From JABDMD01 sp965203475 (GTDB lineage: Bacteria; Pseudomonadota; Gammaproteobacteria; UBA4575), in assembly GCA_965203475.1 (NCBI GenBank), contig OZ241890.1:1550001-1614000 (forward strand): a stretch of DNA of 64,000 nt. Direction: 5' to 3'. The notes below the pieces were generated by a model. That model was given only the letters and a program-made list of their open reading frames with translations. It was not told the origin of the DNA and did no database searches. The position numbers were made by a program, and so were the translations under genes. Shown piece by piece: positions 8,661 to 17,051 of this stretch. The number at the start of each line of letters is the position of its first letter. Within the stretch, counting starts at the first letter, position 1.

Positions 8661-9293
8661 TTATTTATAGCAAATACCGGTTCCGCCTAGACCACAATAA
8701 CCACTAGGATTTTTTGCTAAATATTGTTGGTGATAATCTTCAGCGTAATAAAATTCAGGCGCATCTAAAATTTCGGTAGTGATTGACCCTACTCCTTTTG
8801 CAGTCAATTTAGTTTGATATTGTTGTTTACTTTGAATGGCTTTGGCTTTTTGTTCTTCATCATATACATAAATTCCTGAACGATATTGCGTGCCCACATC
8901 ATTCCCTTGCTGCATGCCTTGAGTCGGATTATGCGACTCCCAAAATTGTATTAATAATTCTTCATATTGAATGACAGCAGAATCAAACACCACACGCACC
9001 ACCTCGTTATGCCCCGTGAGACCAGTACACACCTCTTCATAGGTGGGATTAGGAGTAAAACCCCCTGCATACCCAACAGCCGTGGAATAAACCTCTTTCA
9101 TTTCCCAAAACTTTCGTTCTGCCCCCCAAAAACAACCCAAACCAAACATGGCAAAGCTATGGCCATCGGGGAAAGGCGGCACCAAAGAATTTTTGTTCAC
9201 ATAGTGCACTTTTGCCGTAGAAATTGGCGTATCACGACCCGGAAGCGCTTGCTCTGGTGTAGGCATCAGTGTTTTTTTAGTCGACAAAAACAT
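8661..9293 (-). CDS. msrA: Peptide methionine-S-sulfoxide reductase MsrA
   Basis: Repairs oxidised Met (S-epimer) in proteins. The catalytic motif GLGCFWGAERKFW (about residue 52) is intact, as are GYAGGFTPNPTYEEVCTG, the GHNEVVRVVFD strand and the EDYHQQYLAKNP helix. The C-terminal GLGGTGICYK holds the recycling Cys residues. The N-terminal extension (about 50 residues with PEQALPGRDTPI) is as in the E. coli-type longer form. It lies upstream of pdxH on the same strand. Confidence 0.95.
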   Translation of the reverse strand: MFLSTKKTLMPTPEQALPGRDTPISTAKVHYVNKNSLVPPFPDGHSFAMFGLGCFWGAERKFWEMKEVYSTAVGYAGGFTPNPTYEEVCTGLTGHNEVVRVVFDSAVIQYEELLIQFWESHNPTQGMQQGNDVGTQYRSGIYVYDEEQKAKAIQSKQQYQTKLTAKGVGSITTEILDAPEFYYAEDYHQQYLAKNPSGYCGLGGTGICYK

Positions 9294-9451
9294 TACATTT
9301 ACAAGTGGTTCAAATTTTAGTTTATATTTTCAATAATCTGAAAGTACAGGAAATAAATTGGAATAATAGTTGTATGATTACGCTTTAGGGAATTTAACTA
9401 AGTTATTAGGTGTCTATATTATAAATCAATTATCCTAATATGGAGCTCGTT

Positions 9452-9697
9452 ATGAAAATTAGAATATTCCTGATTGTAATGCTTTCGATTCTTCCAATCA
9501 CCTATGTGGTGGCATTTACTGGTCCACCCAGTATTTATTACAGCCAATATTTCAATCGTGGCGATCAATTAAAAAAATCATACAAAGATGTGCATGGTGA
9601 AAGCTACGAAAACTACAGCAAACGCATCCGCGAAGAAGTTGAAAGAAAATCTATTCAAGAATCGGATAAAAAAATCAATATACAAGAAGACAACTAA
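9452..9697 (+). CDS. Small secreted hypothetical protein
   Basis: An 81-residue protein with a clear signal peptide (MKIRIFLIVMLSILPITYVVA) and a short charged mature part rich in Lys, Glu and Tyr. I start it at the ATG at 9452 because GGAG lies about 7 bases upstream; an ATG at 9440 would put that site inside the gene. Its stop is followed within about 25 bases by a structured repeat on the same strand, so the repeat would be in its 3' UTR. No family recognised. Confidence 0.6.
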   Translation: MKIRIFLIVMLSILPITYVVAFTGPPSIYYSQYFNRGDQLKKSYKDVHGESYENYSKRIREEVERKSIQESDKKINIQEDN

Positions 9698-9717
9698 ATT
9701 CAAAATTTGTGAATACA

Positions 9718-9852
9718 AGGATAGTGAGCATAGAGACGATGTGCATGGATGCACAAGTGTCGTGGTAGACAGGAAGTCGGGAGCGACCATGCGAATATGA
9801 GTTCCATCAGGGATGATGCAACCGAATAAGAATATTAACTGGTTGCATCATC
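9718..9852 (+). repeat. GGA-hairpin repeat, copy A
   Basis: Structured intergenic element. Hairpins are seen at 9741-9754 (GTGC, loop ATGGAT, GCAC), 9768-9778 (GAC, AGGAA, GTC), an overlapping alternative at 9776-9787 (GTC, GGGAGC, GAC) and 9805-9818 (CATC, AGGGAT, GATG). All present GGA in the loop. A perfect 12-bp inverted repeat (9812-9823 with 9841-9852, GATGATGCAACC / GGTTGCATCATC) closes it. About 100 nt match copy C closely. It begins just after the small secreted gene and ends at the stop of the convergent methyltransferase gene. Confidence 0.8.
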
Positions 9853-10577
9853 TAACTATTATTTTTAATGTGCATTGTTAGACTTTTGTTTTCTACAACG
9901 AATGACTGGCCGTGCCAACCAAATTGTAAGAATGAGGAAAATTCCCATTCATTATTATTAGAAAATAACTCAAGCATAGCCATTCTTTCACCAGAAATTT
10001 GTGTTGCTGACCAACAAAAGTAATCATCAAAGGCAATAATCATTCCATGTTTTAAACGCGGCAAAAGAAACTGAAGCACTTCTTTTGCACTCGAATAAAG
10101 ATCGCAATCGATGTATGCAAGTGCAATATTTTTTGGCGCATCTTCATCCGTCAAATTTTGCAAGGTTTCTTCATAAAATCCTGGTATCACTTTATAGGCA
10201 TCTCTTGGTATGCCTTGCGCAGCACAAAGTCTATGAAACGTTTCTAGGGGCGTAGATAATTTTTTCTCGACCCATTTTGGGTGTGAATCTTTTGACTCTG
10301 CAGGTGCCGGAAGTCCTTCAAATGAATCAAATGCCCATAATTTGGCAATGTGCTTATGCCGAGTGGCCTCACGGTAAGCCAGAGAAAATGTTTTTGCGCC
10401 ATGACAACCAAACTCAGCATAATCTCCATCTATCCCATTAAACGAAAGCGCCCTAAAAGCATTGTAAAAAAATTCTTTTCGACCTTCTCGTTCTTTTACA
10501 TGAATAAGAGGATCACGCCTGCTAGAATTTTTTAAAATACTTGACTCAATTCTTTTCAATAAATATTTAAGATTCAT
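9852..10577 (-). CDS. TylF/MycF-family O-methyltransferase
   Basis: A 241-residue SAM-dependent methyltransferase of the macrocin O-methyltransferase (TylF) type, a family that methylates sugar hydroxyls in antibiotics and surface glycans. Visible features are the SAM-binding start DGDYAEFGCHGAKTFSLAY, then KLWAFDSFEGLP, and the metal/active-site region IALAYIDCDLYSSAKEVLQF with MIIAFDDYFCW. It stands alone between two structured repeats, with no glycan operon around it, which hints at acquisition. The substrate is probably a cell-surface sugar (inference). Confidence 0.8.
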   Translation of the reverse strand: MNLKYLLKRIESSILKNSSRRDPLIHVKEREGRKEFFYNAFRALSFNGIDGDYAEFGCHGAKTFSLAYREATRHKHIAKLWAFDSFEGLPAPAESKDSHPKWVEKKLSTPLETFHRLCAAQGIPRDAYKVIPGFYEETLQNLTDEDAPKNIALAYIDCDLYSSAKEVLQFLLPRLKHGMIIAFDDYFCWSATQISGERMAMLELFSNNNEWEFSSFLQFGWHGQSFVVENKSLTMHIKNNS

Positions 10578-10620
10578 CCTGTATCAATTTGCTACGTTTT
10601 GTATTTATTAAGTATACAGT

Positions 10621-10722
10621 TAGTGAGCACAGGGATGTGCGAATATGAGTCGAATCATGGAGGATTCGAACCGGTTAAAGTTTTAATTTCCAATGTCCGC
10701 TATCGGCCAATAGCGGACATTT
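10621..10722 (+). repeat. GGA-hairpin repeat, copy B, ending in the 30-nt palindrome
   Basis: A short version of the family: hairpin 10627-10640 (GCAC, loop AGGGAT, GTGC), then 10650-10669 (TCGAATC, loop ATGGAG, GATTCGA, 7 bp), the linker CCGGTTAAAG, and a perfect palindrome at 10692-10721 (AATGTCCGCTAT, loop CGGCCA, ATAGCGGACATT). It lies between the TylF-like gene and the hypothetical gene at 10816-11385. Confidence 0.8.
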
Positions 10723-10815
10723 GTTAGATCCAAAGTAGCATAAATCTATGTATCAGCATTTAAGCCTGAAGTTGTCATCAATATAAAAAAAACAGTTCAC
10801 ATTGGCCTATACGCA

Positions 10816-11385
10816 TCATGTTGACTCATTCAATTTCAATGTTATTTTACCTGGCCATTCTTGCTCTAAGCGTTTTATTAGTTCAGGCATGAACTGCTCG
10901 TATGAATGCTTCGTGTGAAAAACAATACCTGCTTTAGGTCTGTAGTAATTATTGGTTGCTTTTAATGACATCGATCTAAAAAATAATGACCGCCAATGAT
11001 ACCAGTCCATAAATATCATGGGACTATCATCAATCAATTCCTGAGTTTCTTTAAAACTCTCATATTGTGCTTCTAGCGAGTCATGTTCGTAGGGATACCG
11101 TACGACATCATTTTTAAAAGTCTCGAACGAGATAGGTGCTTTCAATTTGCGACGCAGTTTCGTATGCCTATCAGAAGAGTCTCTTAATTGAAAATTCGTA
11201 TCAGACGTAAATTCAGTCATAACTTGACGCAGTTGTTTGAATTGATCTGGTTCTATATCAATCCCTAACACACCATATTGCTGATAACTGAGTATATAGG
11301 CAAGATTGATGATAAATATCAATCCAACTATCGCGATTGGAGTTACTACTATATACCCTACCAGTTTACGTAATTTTTTTCTCAT
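10816..11385 (-). CDS. Membrane-anchored hypothetical protein, 189 aa
   Basis: One N-terminal transmembrane segment (about residues 10-33: YIVVTPIAIVGLIFIINLAYIL) follows a basic start (MRKKLRKL). A soluble domain comes next, probably periplasmic, with mixed charge and several aromatics. No conserved domain is recognised. It lies between repeat copies B and C, inside a patch of unrelated single genes. Confidence 0.55.
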   Translation of the reverse strand: MRKKLRKLVGYIVVTPIAIVGLIFIINLAYILSYQQYGVLGIDIEPDQFKQLRQVMTEFTSDTNFQLRDSSDRHTKLRRKLKAPISFETFKNDVVRYPYEHDSLEAQYESFKETQELIDDSPMIFMDWYHWRSLFFRSMSLKATNNYYRPKAGIVFHTKHSYEQFMPELIKRLEQEWPGKITLKLNEST

Positions 11386-11399
11386 ATCATGATGTGTTA

Positions 11400-11566
11400 A
11401 ATGTCCACTTTAGGTCGTAAGCAGACATTCAGTAGAAAAAATTATTCTGTTCACATCATCCATGATGGAAATCTTATTCGCACGATCGATCCTGACTTCC
11501 TGTCTACCGCGACACTTGTGCATCCATGCACATCGTCCTTTTGCTCAGAATCAATATCGGACATTT
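11400..11566 (-). repeat. GGA-hairpin repeat, copy C, with inverted ends
   Basis: Read on the minus strand, it starts immediately after the stop of the HExxH protein gene. It holds GTGC-ATGGAT-GCAC (11518-11531), GAC-AGGAA-GTC (11494-11504) and CATC-ATGGAT-GATG (11454-11467), and ends in a 30-nt imperfect palindrome (11400-11429). The outer ends are inverted (AATGTCC at 11400, GGACATT at 11559-11565), and TTAA flanks both sides, as expected of a small non-autonomous mobile element. The flanking TTAA may be chance in AT-rich DNA. Confidence 0.8.
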
Positions 11567-12061
11567 TTAAATTATCAACTGATTGTACAAACTCGATTCC
11601 CGCTTAAAAAACCCTTCGGTATGGAATGAGTCTTCCAGTTTAAATAATTCATAATCAATATGATGACAAAGCTCATGCAATAAGGTGCGCATATATGTTT
11701 TAAATGCCACAACCTGTTTTCTTTTTGCCGTTAGCATCCACACAGAAATTTCGGGGGTCTTGATTTGTTTTGATACGCCTTCATACAGTCCATGTAATTC
11801 GCCGTAATTGTTGTGTGGCCGTGTTTTTAATACTTTAACTTTCACGGGAGGAATCTCTAATTGTTGGGTTAATTGAATAACTAACGTTTGGGTGGTGTTT
11901 TGTACAGCTTTTTTTTCAGCTGTTAATAAAGCTTCTTTAATATTTCGTACATAGGGTAGTAAAGATTCAGAATCATGAATTTTTACTTGAGCAATTTTAT
12001 CGCTGGCACGATAGATTTTTTTAGCTTTAGATGAAAGTTTGGCGTAATAGGAATAAGGCAT
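11567..12061 (-). CDS. Putative zinc metallopeptidase-like protein (HExxH)
   Basis: A 164-residue soluble protein with the zincin motif HELCHHIDYE (about residues 129-138), preceded by an amphipathic stretch (VVAFKTYMRTLL). A conserved-looking HTEGFF about 15 residues later could supply a third ligand, as in SprT/M48-like small peptidases. The N-terminal half is basic and helical. No signal peptide is visible, so it is probably cytoplasmic. Substrate unknown. Its stop is followed directly by repeat copy C. Confidence 0.6.
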   Translation of the reverse strand: MPYSYYAKLSSKAKKIYRASDKIAQVKIHDSESLLPYVRNIKEALLTAEKKAVQNTTQTLVIQLTQQLEIPPVKVKVLKTRPHNNYGELHGLYEGVSKQIKTPEISVWMLTAKRKQVVAFKTYMRTLLHELCHHIDYELFKLEDSFHTEGFFKRESSLYNQLII

Positions 12062-12144
12062 TTACTACATCATTAATTCTAATGATGCAAAGTGTACAAG
12101 CTCTATTTTGTTGAAACTAGATAAATTTGTCTATTCAAGAAATT

Positions 12145-12774
12145 TTATAAATCGTTTTGGCTCACATCAATTGCGGAACGAATATCGTGAGTGGCAATAG
12201 AGACAGAATAATTATCGAGGCGAACGAGTCCTTCATCGGTTACATAGGCGCCATAGCCTCGTAACATTCCAACCAGCACGAATTGACCATCTTCACAAGC
12301 GAGCAAACCTCCGCCTGATGAGCCGGAATCTATGCCTGCACTGGTATGAATGGCTTCGGCCTCTTTAAAGCTAAAGCGGCCTGTGGACGTATGTTGGCCT
12401 TCCGCTCGCGGGTACCCTACTGCCCATACCTCTTGGCTTTCATGCATTTCTTGATTGCTGAGTGGAATGGGATTGCGTCGATCCGTCCACACCGATAACA
12501 ACGCCAAATCTGTTTCAGTATCCAACATGATGACTGATGCAACATACATTTTCTCATTTACAACAATTACCGTATCGGAAATATCTTCTAACGCGTGTGC
12601 AGCGGTGATAACTAAATTATCGGAAACAATTACACCACTGGCATGACTATTCTTCCCGCTAATGATGGGAATAATAGAATCTAACGTTTGGCTAGTGGGC
12701 CAACTACAACTTTCTTCTGCTGCACTACTTCCTGTACTACATAAAAGCAGAAGAAAAAAGATAAGGCGCTTCAT
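12145..12774 (-). CDS. Secreted trypsin-like serine protease
   Basis: A 209-residue protein with a signal peptide (MKRLIFFLLLLCSTGSSA) and a chymotrypsin fold. The catalytic triad is visible: His in VITAAHALED, Asp in DTETDLALLSV and Ser in IDSGSSGGGLLAC. Two Cys (CSWPTS near the N-terminus and LLACEDG) could form a disulfide. There is no PDZ domain, unlike DegP-type proteases, so it resembles the short S1 proteases found in proteobacterial periplasms. It is a single gene with its promoter region to the right. Confidence 0.85.
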   Translation of the reverse strand: MKRLIFFLLLLCSTGSSAAEESCSWPTSQTLDSIIPIISGKNSHASGVIVSDNLVITAAHALEDISDTVIVVNEKMYVASVIMLDTETDLALLSVWTDRRNPIPLSNQEMHESQEVWAVGYPRAEGQHTSTGRFSFKEAEAIHTSAGIDSGSSGGGLLACEDGQFVLVGMLRGYGAYVTDEGLVRLDNYSVSIATHDIRSAIDVSQNDL

Positions 12775-12990
12775 CCTACGCTCCTTATATTATTAATTTC
12801 TACGTATAATCTTGATTCGATTATATTTTATATAGTAGATGAAAAAGATTTATAAAGTAGGCAACTGAGTCACGAGATCAGACTAAATGCATTAAATTAT
12901 TTTCAAATGTTGATATTTGGTAGGATTTAATTAATAAGCGGTTGTCGAGATTGTGAATCAATACTCAGAACGAGTGTTAATTTGATCACT

Positions 12991-13905
12991 TTAAAATGTA
13001 AATTTCCAAGACTCCGCTTCTATGAATACACGCTTAACACGTATAAATTTTTGTTTTATTTCTTGGTCAATTTGTGCAATTACAGATTCCAATTGTTGTG
13101 TTTGAATCTCATCATTAAATTCAACACTTAAATTAACCAAAATATATTCGGGCCCCATATGCATGGTTAACACTTCGTTAACTTTTTCCACACCAGATGT
13201 TTTTGATACTAATTCTCGAATACCACTGACGACTTCTTCATTGGCACGCTCACCAATTAACAGCCCTTTCGTTTCATAGGCCAACAAGATGGCTATACTT
13301 GCTAGAATAATGCCAATACCGACAGAGGCAATTCCGTCATAGACATAATTCTCTGTGTATTGGCTTACCGCAATGCCTACCATGGCTACAATGAGGCCTA
13401 AAGTTGCTGCTAAATCTTCCAATAAGACAACAAATAAACCAGGGTCCTTGCCTGTGTGAATGGCTTTCATATAACTTTTATCGCCTTTGGCTTTGTTGAA
13501 TTCTTTGATTGCAACATAAAAAACAAACCCTTCAATAACAAGCGCAATTCCCAACACAATATAGTTCACAATTGGATCTGTAATCACTGTTGGGTGAGCA
13601 ATATGCACAACTCCTTTGTACATCGACAAACCTGCGCCCACTGCAAATATTAAAATTGCAACGACAAAACTCCAAAAATAAATTTCTTTGCCATGTCCAA
13701 ACGGATAATTTTTATCCGCCGGTTTTTTTGCCTGCTTTAGCCCAAATAAAAGTAAAACTTGATTACCGGTATCAACCACGGAGTGAATCCCCTCCGAAAA
13801 CATGGCCGAACTACCAGTAAAAAAAGATGCCGCAAATTTCATTACAGCAATAGCCGCATTACCGATCAGTGCTGCATAGATAACTTTTTTAGAAGAGCCT
13901 GCCAT
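12991..13905 (-). CDS. Cation diffusion facilitator family transporter
   Basis: A 304-residue inner-membrane divalent-metal/proton antiporter. Metal-site residues appear in the second segment (SEGIHSVVDTGNQ) and in the fifth (VLLEDLAATLGL). Several hydrophobic segments span residues 8-210, and a cytoplasmic ferredoxin-like domain follows (about 215-300: VLTMHMGPEYILVNLSVEFND). The HSxxD plus ED pattern is that of the Zn/Co-type branch (ZNT9-like) rather than E. coli FieF. It starts 20 bp downstream of thiC on the same strand and may be co-transcribed; the two functions are not obviously linked. Confidence 0.85.
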   Translation of the reverse strand: MAGSSKKVIYAALIGNAAIAVMKFAASFFTGSSAMFSEGIHSVVDTGNQVLLLFGLKQAKKPADKNYPFGHGKEIYFWSFVVAILIFAVGAGLSMYKGVVHIAHPTVITDPIVNYIVLGIALVIEGFVFYVAIKEFNKAKGDKSYMKAIHTGKDPGLFVVLLEDLAATLGLIVAMVGIAVSQYTENYVYDGIASVGIGIILASIAILLAYETKGLLIGERANEEVVSGIRELVSKTSGVEKVNEVLTMHMGPEYILVNLSVEFNDEIQTQQLESVIAQIDQEIKQKFIRVKRVFIEAESWKFTF

Positions 13906-13925
13906 TAGAACTTATAAAGTTACGC

Positions 13926-15818
13926 TTAAACTTTATGATAAATCTCCGAACCGGTTTGTTTAAATTCCTGTGCTTTTTCTTGTAGTCCTTTTTCAATGGC
14001 CACTGGAATTTTTTCTATGCCTTGTTTTTCTGCATATTCACGTACATCTTGAGTAATTTTCATAGAACAAAAGTGTGGTCCACACATCGAACAAAAATGC
14101 GCTACTTTTGCTGAATCTTTCGGTAAAGTTTCATCATGCAAAGCGCGTGCGTGATCAGGATCTAAACTCAAATTGAACTGGTCCTCCCAGCGAAATTCAA
14201 AGCGTGCCTTTGAAAGTGCATTGTCTCGAATTTGTGCACCAGGATGACCTTTTGCTAAATCAGCTGCATGGGCTGCTATTTTGTAGGCAATCACGCCATC
14301 ACGCACATCTTGTTTGTTAGGCAACCCAAGGTGCTCTTTAGGCGTGACATAACAAAGCATTGCGGTACCGTACCACCCAATATTGGCGGCACCAATGGCT
14401 GAAGTTATATGATCATAGCCAGGTGCAATATCTGTCACCAAAGGCCCTAAGGTATAAAAAGGCGCTTCAAAACAATCTTGCAATTCTTTTTCTACATTTT
14501 CTTTAATCATTTGCATGGGTATATGTCCCGGCCCCTCGATCATGACTTGCACATCATTTTCCCAGGCGATTTTTGTAAGCTCCCCAAGCGTTTCGAGTTC
14601 GGCAAATTGCGCAGCATCATTTGCATCAGCAATAGAACCTGGACGCAAACCATCTCCTAAGGAAAACGCAACATCATAAGCTTTCATAATGTCGCAAATG
14701 TCTTGAAAATGTGTGTAGAGAAAATTTTCTTCATGATGAGCCAAACACCACTTGGCCATAATCGAACCTCCACGTGACACAATCCCCGTGACTCGATTTG
14801 CAGTTAGAGGTACATACGCTAACCGTACTCCAGCATGAATGGTAAAATAATCCACGCCTTGTTCGGCTTGCTCAATTAAAGTGTCTTTAAAAATTTCCCA
14901 GCTTAACTCTTCGGCCTTGCCATTCACCTTCTCTAATGCTTGATAAATTGGAACTGTGCCAATAGGTACGGGTGAATTGCGAATTATCCATTCTCGGGTT
15001 TCATGAATATGCTTACCAGTGGATAAATCCATAACCGTATCCCCACCCCAGTGCACAGCCCAAACCATCTTTTCAACTTCTTCTTCTATCGATGAAGTTA
15101 CGGCAGAATTACCTAAGTTAGTATTAATTTTTACTAAAAAATTCCTACCGATGATCATCGGTTCAGTTTCGGGATGATTGATATTGTTAGGAATAATAGC
15201 CCGACCACTTGCGACTTCTTGTCGCACAAATTCGGGGGTAATTTCATCTGGCAATGTTGCGCCAAACTGTTGGCCAGTATGTTGTATGAGTAACTTTTGA
15301 TAACGAGAATCGTTTCGATGTTGTTGCAAACGCATATCTTCACGAATGGCAACATATTCCATTTCCGGCGTGATAATGCCTTTTTTTGCATAGTGCATTT
15401 GTGTGACATTACATCCCGTTTTTGCACATCGCGGATTGTGATAGTGGGCAAATCGTAAATGTGCAGTTTTAGGATCATTTTGTCGCGCAAGTCCATGGTC
15501 AGAAGAGGGCCCATCTAAGCGTTCTGTATCCTGACGTTCTTTAATCCAGCGGCTTCGTGGCCTGGATATCCCTTGCAATAAATTTATGGCTGCTTTGGCA
15601 TCGGAGTACGGACCTGAAGTGTCGTAAATTGTAATGGGGGGATTTTCTTCACTTCCAAAACTGGTTGCTGTATTCGCACATTCCACTTCACGCATACCGA
15701 CACGAACATCAGAGCGGGAACCTTTCACATAAATCTTATTTGAGCCGGTAAAAGGTTTTGTAATCTCTTTCGAGAGCTGTACAGTTTTACTTTGTATGGA
15801 TTCGATAGTAGCACTCAT
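13926..15818 (-). CDS. thiC: Phosphomethylpyrimidine synthase ThiC
   Basis: Radical SAM enzyme converting aminoimidazole ribotide to hydroxymethylpyrimidine phosphate for thiamine synthesis. The 630-residue length is the usual proteobacterial long form. The C-terminal cluster motif CSMCGPHFCSMK (CxxCx4C) is present. Other family blocks are GSRSDVRVGMREV, RWIKERQDTE, MVWAVHWGGDTVMDLSTG, FTIHAGVRLAYVP and EGPGHIPMQMI. A TPP riboswitch precedes it, so it should be repressed by thiamine pyrophosphate. Confidence 0.98.
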   Translation of the reverse strand: MSATIESIQSKTVQLSKEITKPFTGSNKIYVKGSRSDVRVGMREVECANTATSFGSEENPPITIYDTSGPYSDAKAAINLLQGISRPRSRWIKERQDTERLDGPSSDHGLARQNDPKTAHLRFAHYHNPRCAKTGCNVTQMHYAKKGIITPEMEYVAIREDMRLQQHRNDSRYQKLLIQHTGQQFGATLPDEITPEFVRQEVASGRAIIPNNINHPETEPMIIGRNFLVKINTNLGNSAVTSSIEEEVEKMVWAVHWGGDTVMDLSTGKHIHETREWIIRNSPVPIGTVPIYQALEKVNGKAEELSWEIFKDTLIEQAEQGVDYFTIHAGVRLAYVPLTANRVTGIVSRGGSIMAKWCLAHHEENFLYTHFQDICDIMKAYDVAFSLGDGLRPGSIADANDAAQFAELETLGELTKIAWENDVQVMIEGPGHIPMQMIKENVEKELQDCFEAPFYTLGPLVTDIAPGYDHITSAIGAANIGWYGTAMLCYVTPKEHLGLPNKQDVRDGVIAYKIAAHAADLAKGHPGAQIRDNALSKARFEFRWEDQFNLSLDPDHARALHDETLPKDSAKVAHFCSMCGPHFCSMKITQDVREYAEKQGIEKIPVAIEKGLQEKAQEFKQTGSEIYHKV

Positions 15819-15871
15819 AAATATAACCTAATGTTTTATCGAGCCAGGAGTGCATGCACATTAGAATATCT

Positions 15872-15965
15872 GCAGCTTCCCTACGCCAGCATGACCTGGA
15901 TCAGGTACTTAGAGTAATTCTCAGCCCATGCAACAAACTAACTGTTTCTCGTTGGGCTCCCCTAG
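15872..15965 (-). promoter_or_regulatory. TPP riboswitch upstream of thiC
   Basis: On the minus strand the conserved parts of the thi-box are read in order: a 5' GGGGAGCC segment, GGGCTGAGA, then ACCTGATCCAGG and GCTGGCGTAGGGAAGC. These form the P1-P5 aptamer that binds thiamine pyrophosphate. It lies about 50 bases before the thiC start, and control probably acts on translation or termination. Confidence 0.95.
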
Positions 15966-16108
15966 CCTCAGTGATGCCAATTTTAAATGATTAAACTTCA
16001 TTTTGATATGAATGGCTTTATTTTTAATCACATTTTGTTTCATACAGTTGCTCCAGAACAGCTCTGCGCTTACTCTTTCCATTACAAAAAGTTATTTATC
16101 AGAATTTC

Positions 16109-17047
16109 ATGTCTCTCAATGTTGCCATCATTGGACCCGGTCGAAGTCATCAGGGCACTGGTCCCTACATAGCGCGTACTTTTCATAAGCTTGGCCATAA
16201 AATCTGTGGAGTGGTGAGTCATTCCAACGAATCTGCTAGTCGTTGTGCAGCCACACTTAAAAATGATCTGAATATCGATACTACGCCCCATGCTAACTTT
16301 GAGGAGCTATTAGCAACTTCAAAAGTAGATATTGCAGTTATAAGTAGCCCGGCATCAACACATTTCCTCTATCTTGAAATTGCAATTGATGCGGGTTGTC
16401 ATATTTTTTGTGAAAAACCTATGTGGTGGGATAGCGAAATTAAATCGATTGCAGAGTGCAGAGCAAAAACGATAGACATCGTTAACCGATGCAAAGCTAA
16501 AAATCGTATCTTACAGCTGAATACCCAATGGCCGTATACAGTCCCCACTTTTTATGAATTGTATCCAGACTGCAACGCAGAAATTAAATCTTTTTCTATG
16601 TGGCTAGCCCCCCAAAGTAGCCACTTAAATATGATAATTGATGCCGCACCACACTTATTGAGTATGCTTTATTCTCTGGTGGGCACCGGTAGAATTGAAG
16701 GTATTCAAATACACTCAAAGTCAGATACGAATTTTTCAATTAATTTTATTTACCAGCATGCATTTGGGGATGTAAGCGTTGAATTCTTTTTACAATCAAG
16801 CGATGCCATACCAAAATCAGCCGCCTATGCCATTAACGATATGCGAGTAGATAGGCATGTAGAACTAGATAAATACCTGATATCATTACGATCACCTGAA
16901 AAACAATTACCTGTAGTGGATCCTTTAGAGTCTTCAGTAAAGAACTTTTTAAGTTCAATACATGCAAACTGTTCATTAGATGAGTCTGCTTTAATCGATG
17001 GGATGACCCAGCTCGCACAAATTTATTTCTCGGTAAAAAACAACTAA
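16109..17047 (+). CDS. Gfo/Idh/MocA family oxidoreductase
   Basis: A 312-residue NAD(P)-dependent sugar-type dehydrogenase. The N-terminal Rossmann start is NVAIIGPGRSHQGTGPYIAR, in which the usual GxGxxG is altered to GPGRSHQGTG. The family EKP motif is present as HIFCEKPMWWDSE, with the preceding VISSPASTHFLYLEIAIDAG typical of the fold. The catalytic-domain His of the family may be in SSHLNMIIDAAPHLLS. It is followed 4 bp later by a radical SAM gene, so the two likely act together. The substrate is unknown; a sugar or cyclitol is likely. Confidence 0.8.
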   Translation: MSLNVAIIGPGRSHQGTGPYIARTFHKLGHKICGVVSHSNESASRCAATLKNDLNIDTTPHANFEELLATSKVDIAVISSPASTHFLYLEIAIDAGCHIFCEKPMWWDSEIKSIAECRAKTIDIVNRCKAKNRILQLNTQWPYTVPTFYELYPDCNAEIKSFSMWLAPQSSHLNMIIDAAPHLLSMLYSLVGTGRIEGIQIHSKSDTNFSINFIYQHAFGDVSVEFFLQSSDAIPKSAAYAINDMRVDRHVELDKYLISLRSPEKQLPVVDPLESSVKNFLSSIHANCSLDESALIDGMTQLAQIYFSVKNN

Positions 17048-17051
17048 AGCT

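Noticed and set aside
9588..9800. Open frame running through repeat copy A
   Set aside because: It lies in another frame of the secreted gene and then within the hairpin repeat; composition is low-complexity Lys-rich with no ribosome site.
9718..11566. CRISPR array
   Set aside because: The repeats are variable, structured and irregularly spaced, with no constant repeat-spacer unit and no cas genes.
13590..13820. Plus-strand frames inside the CDF transporter gene
   Set aside because: Shadow frames of a gene with clear family motifs on the other strand.
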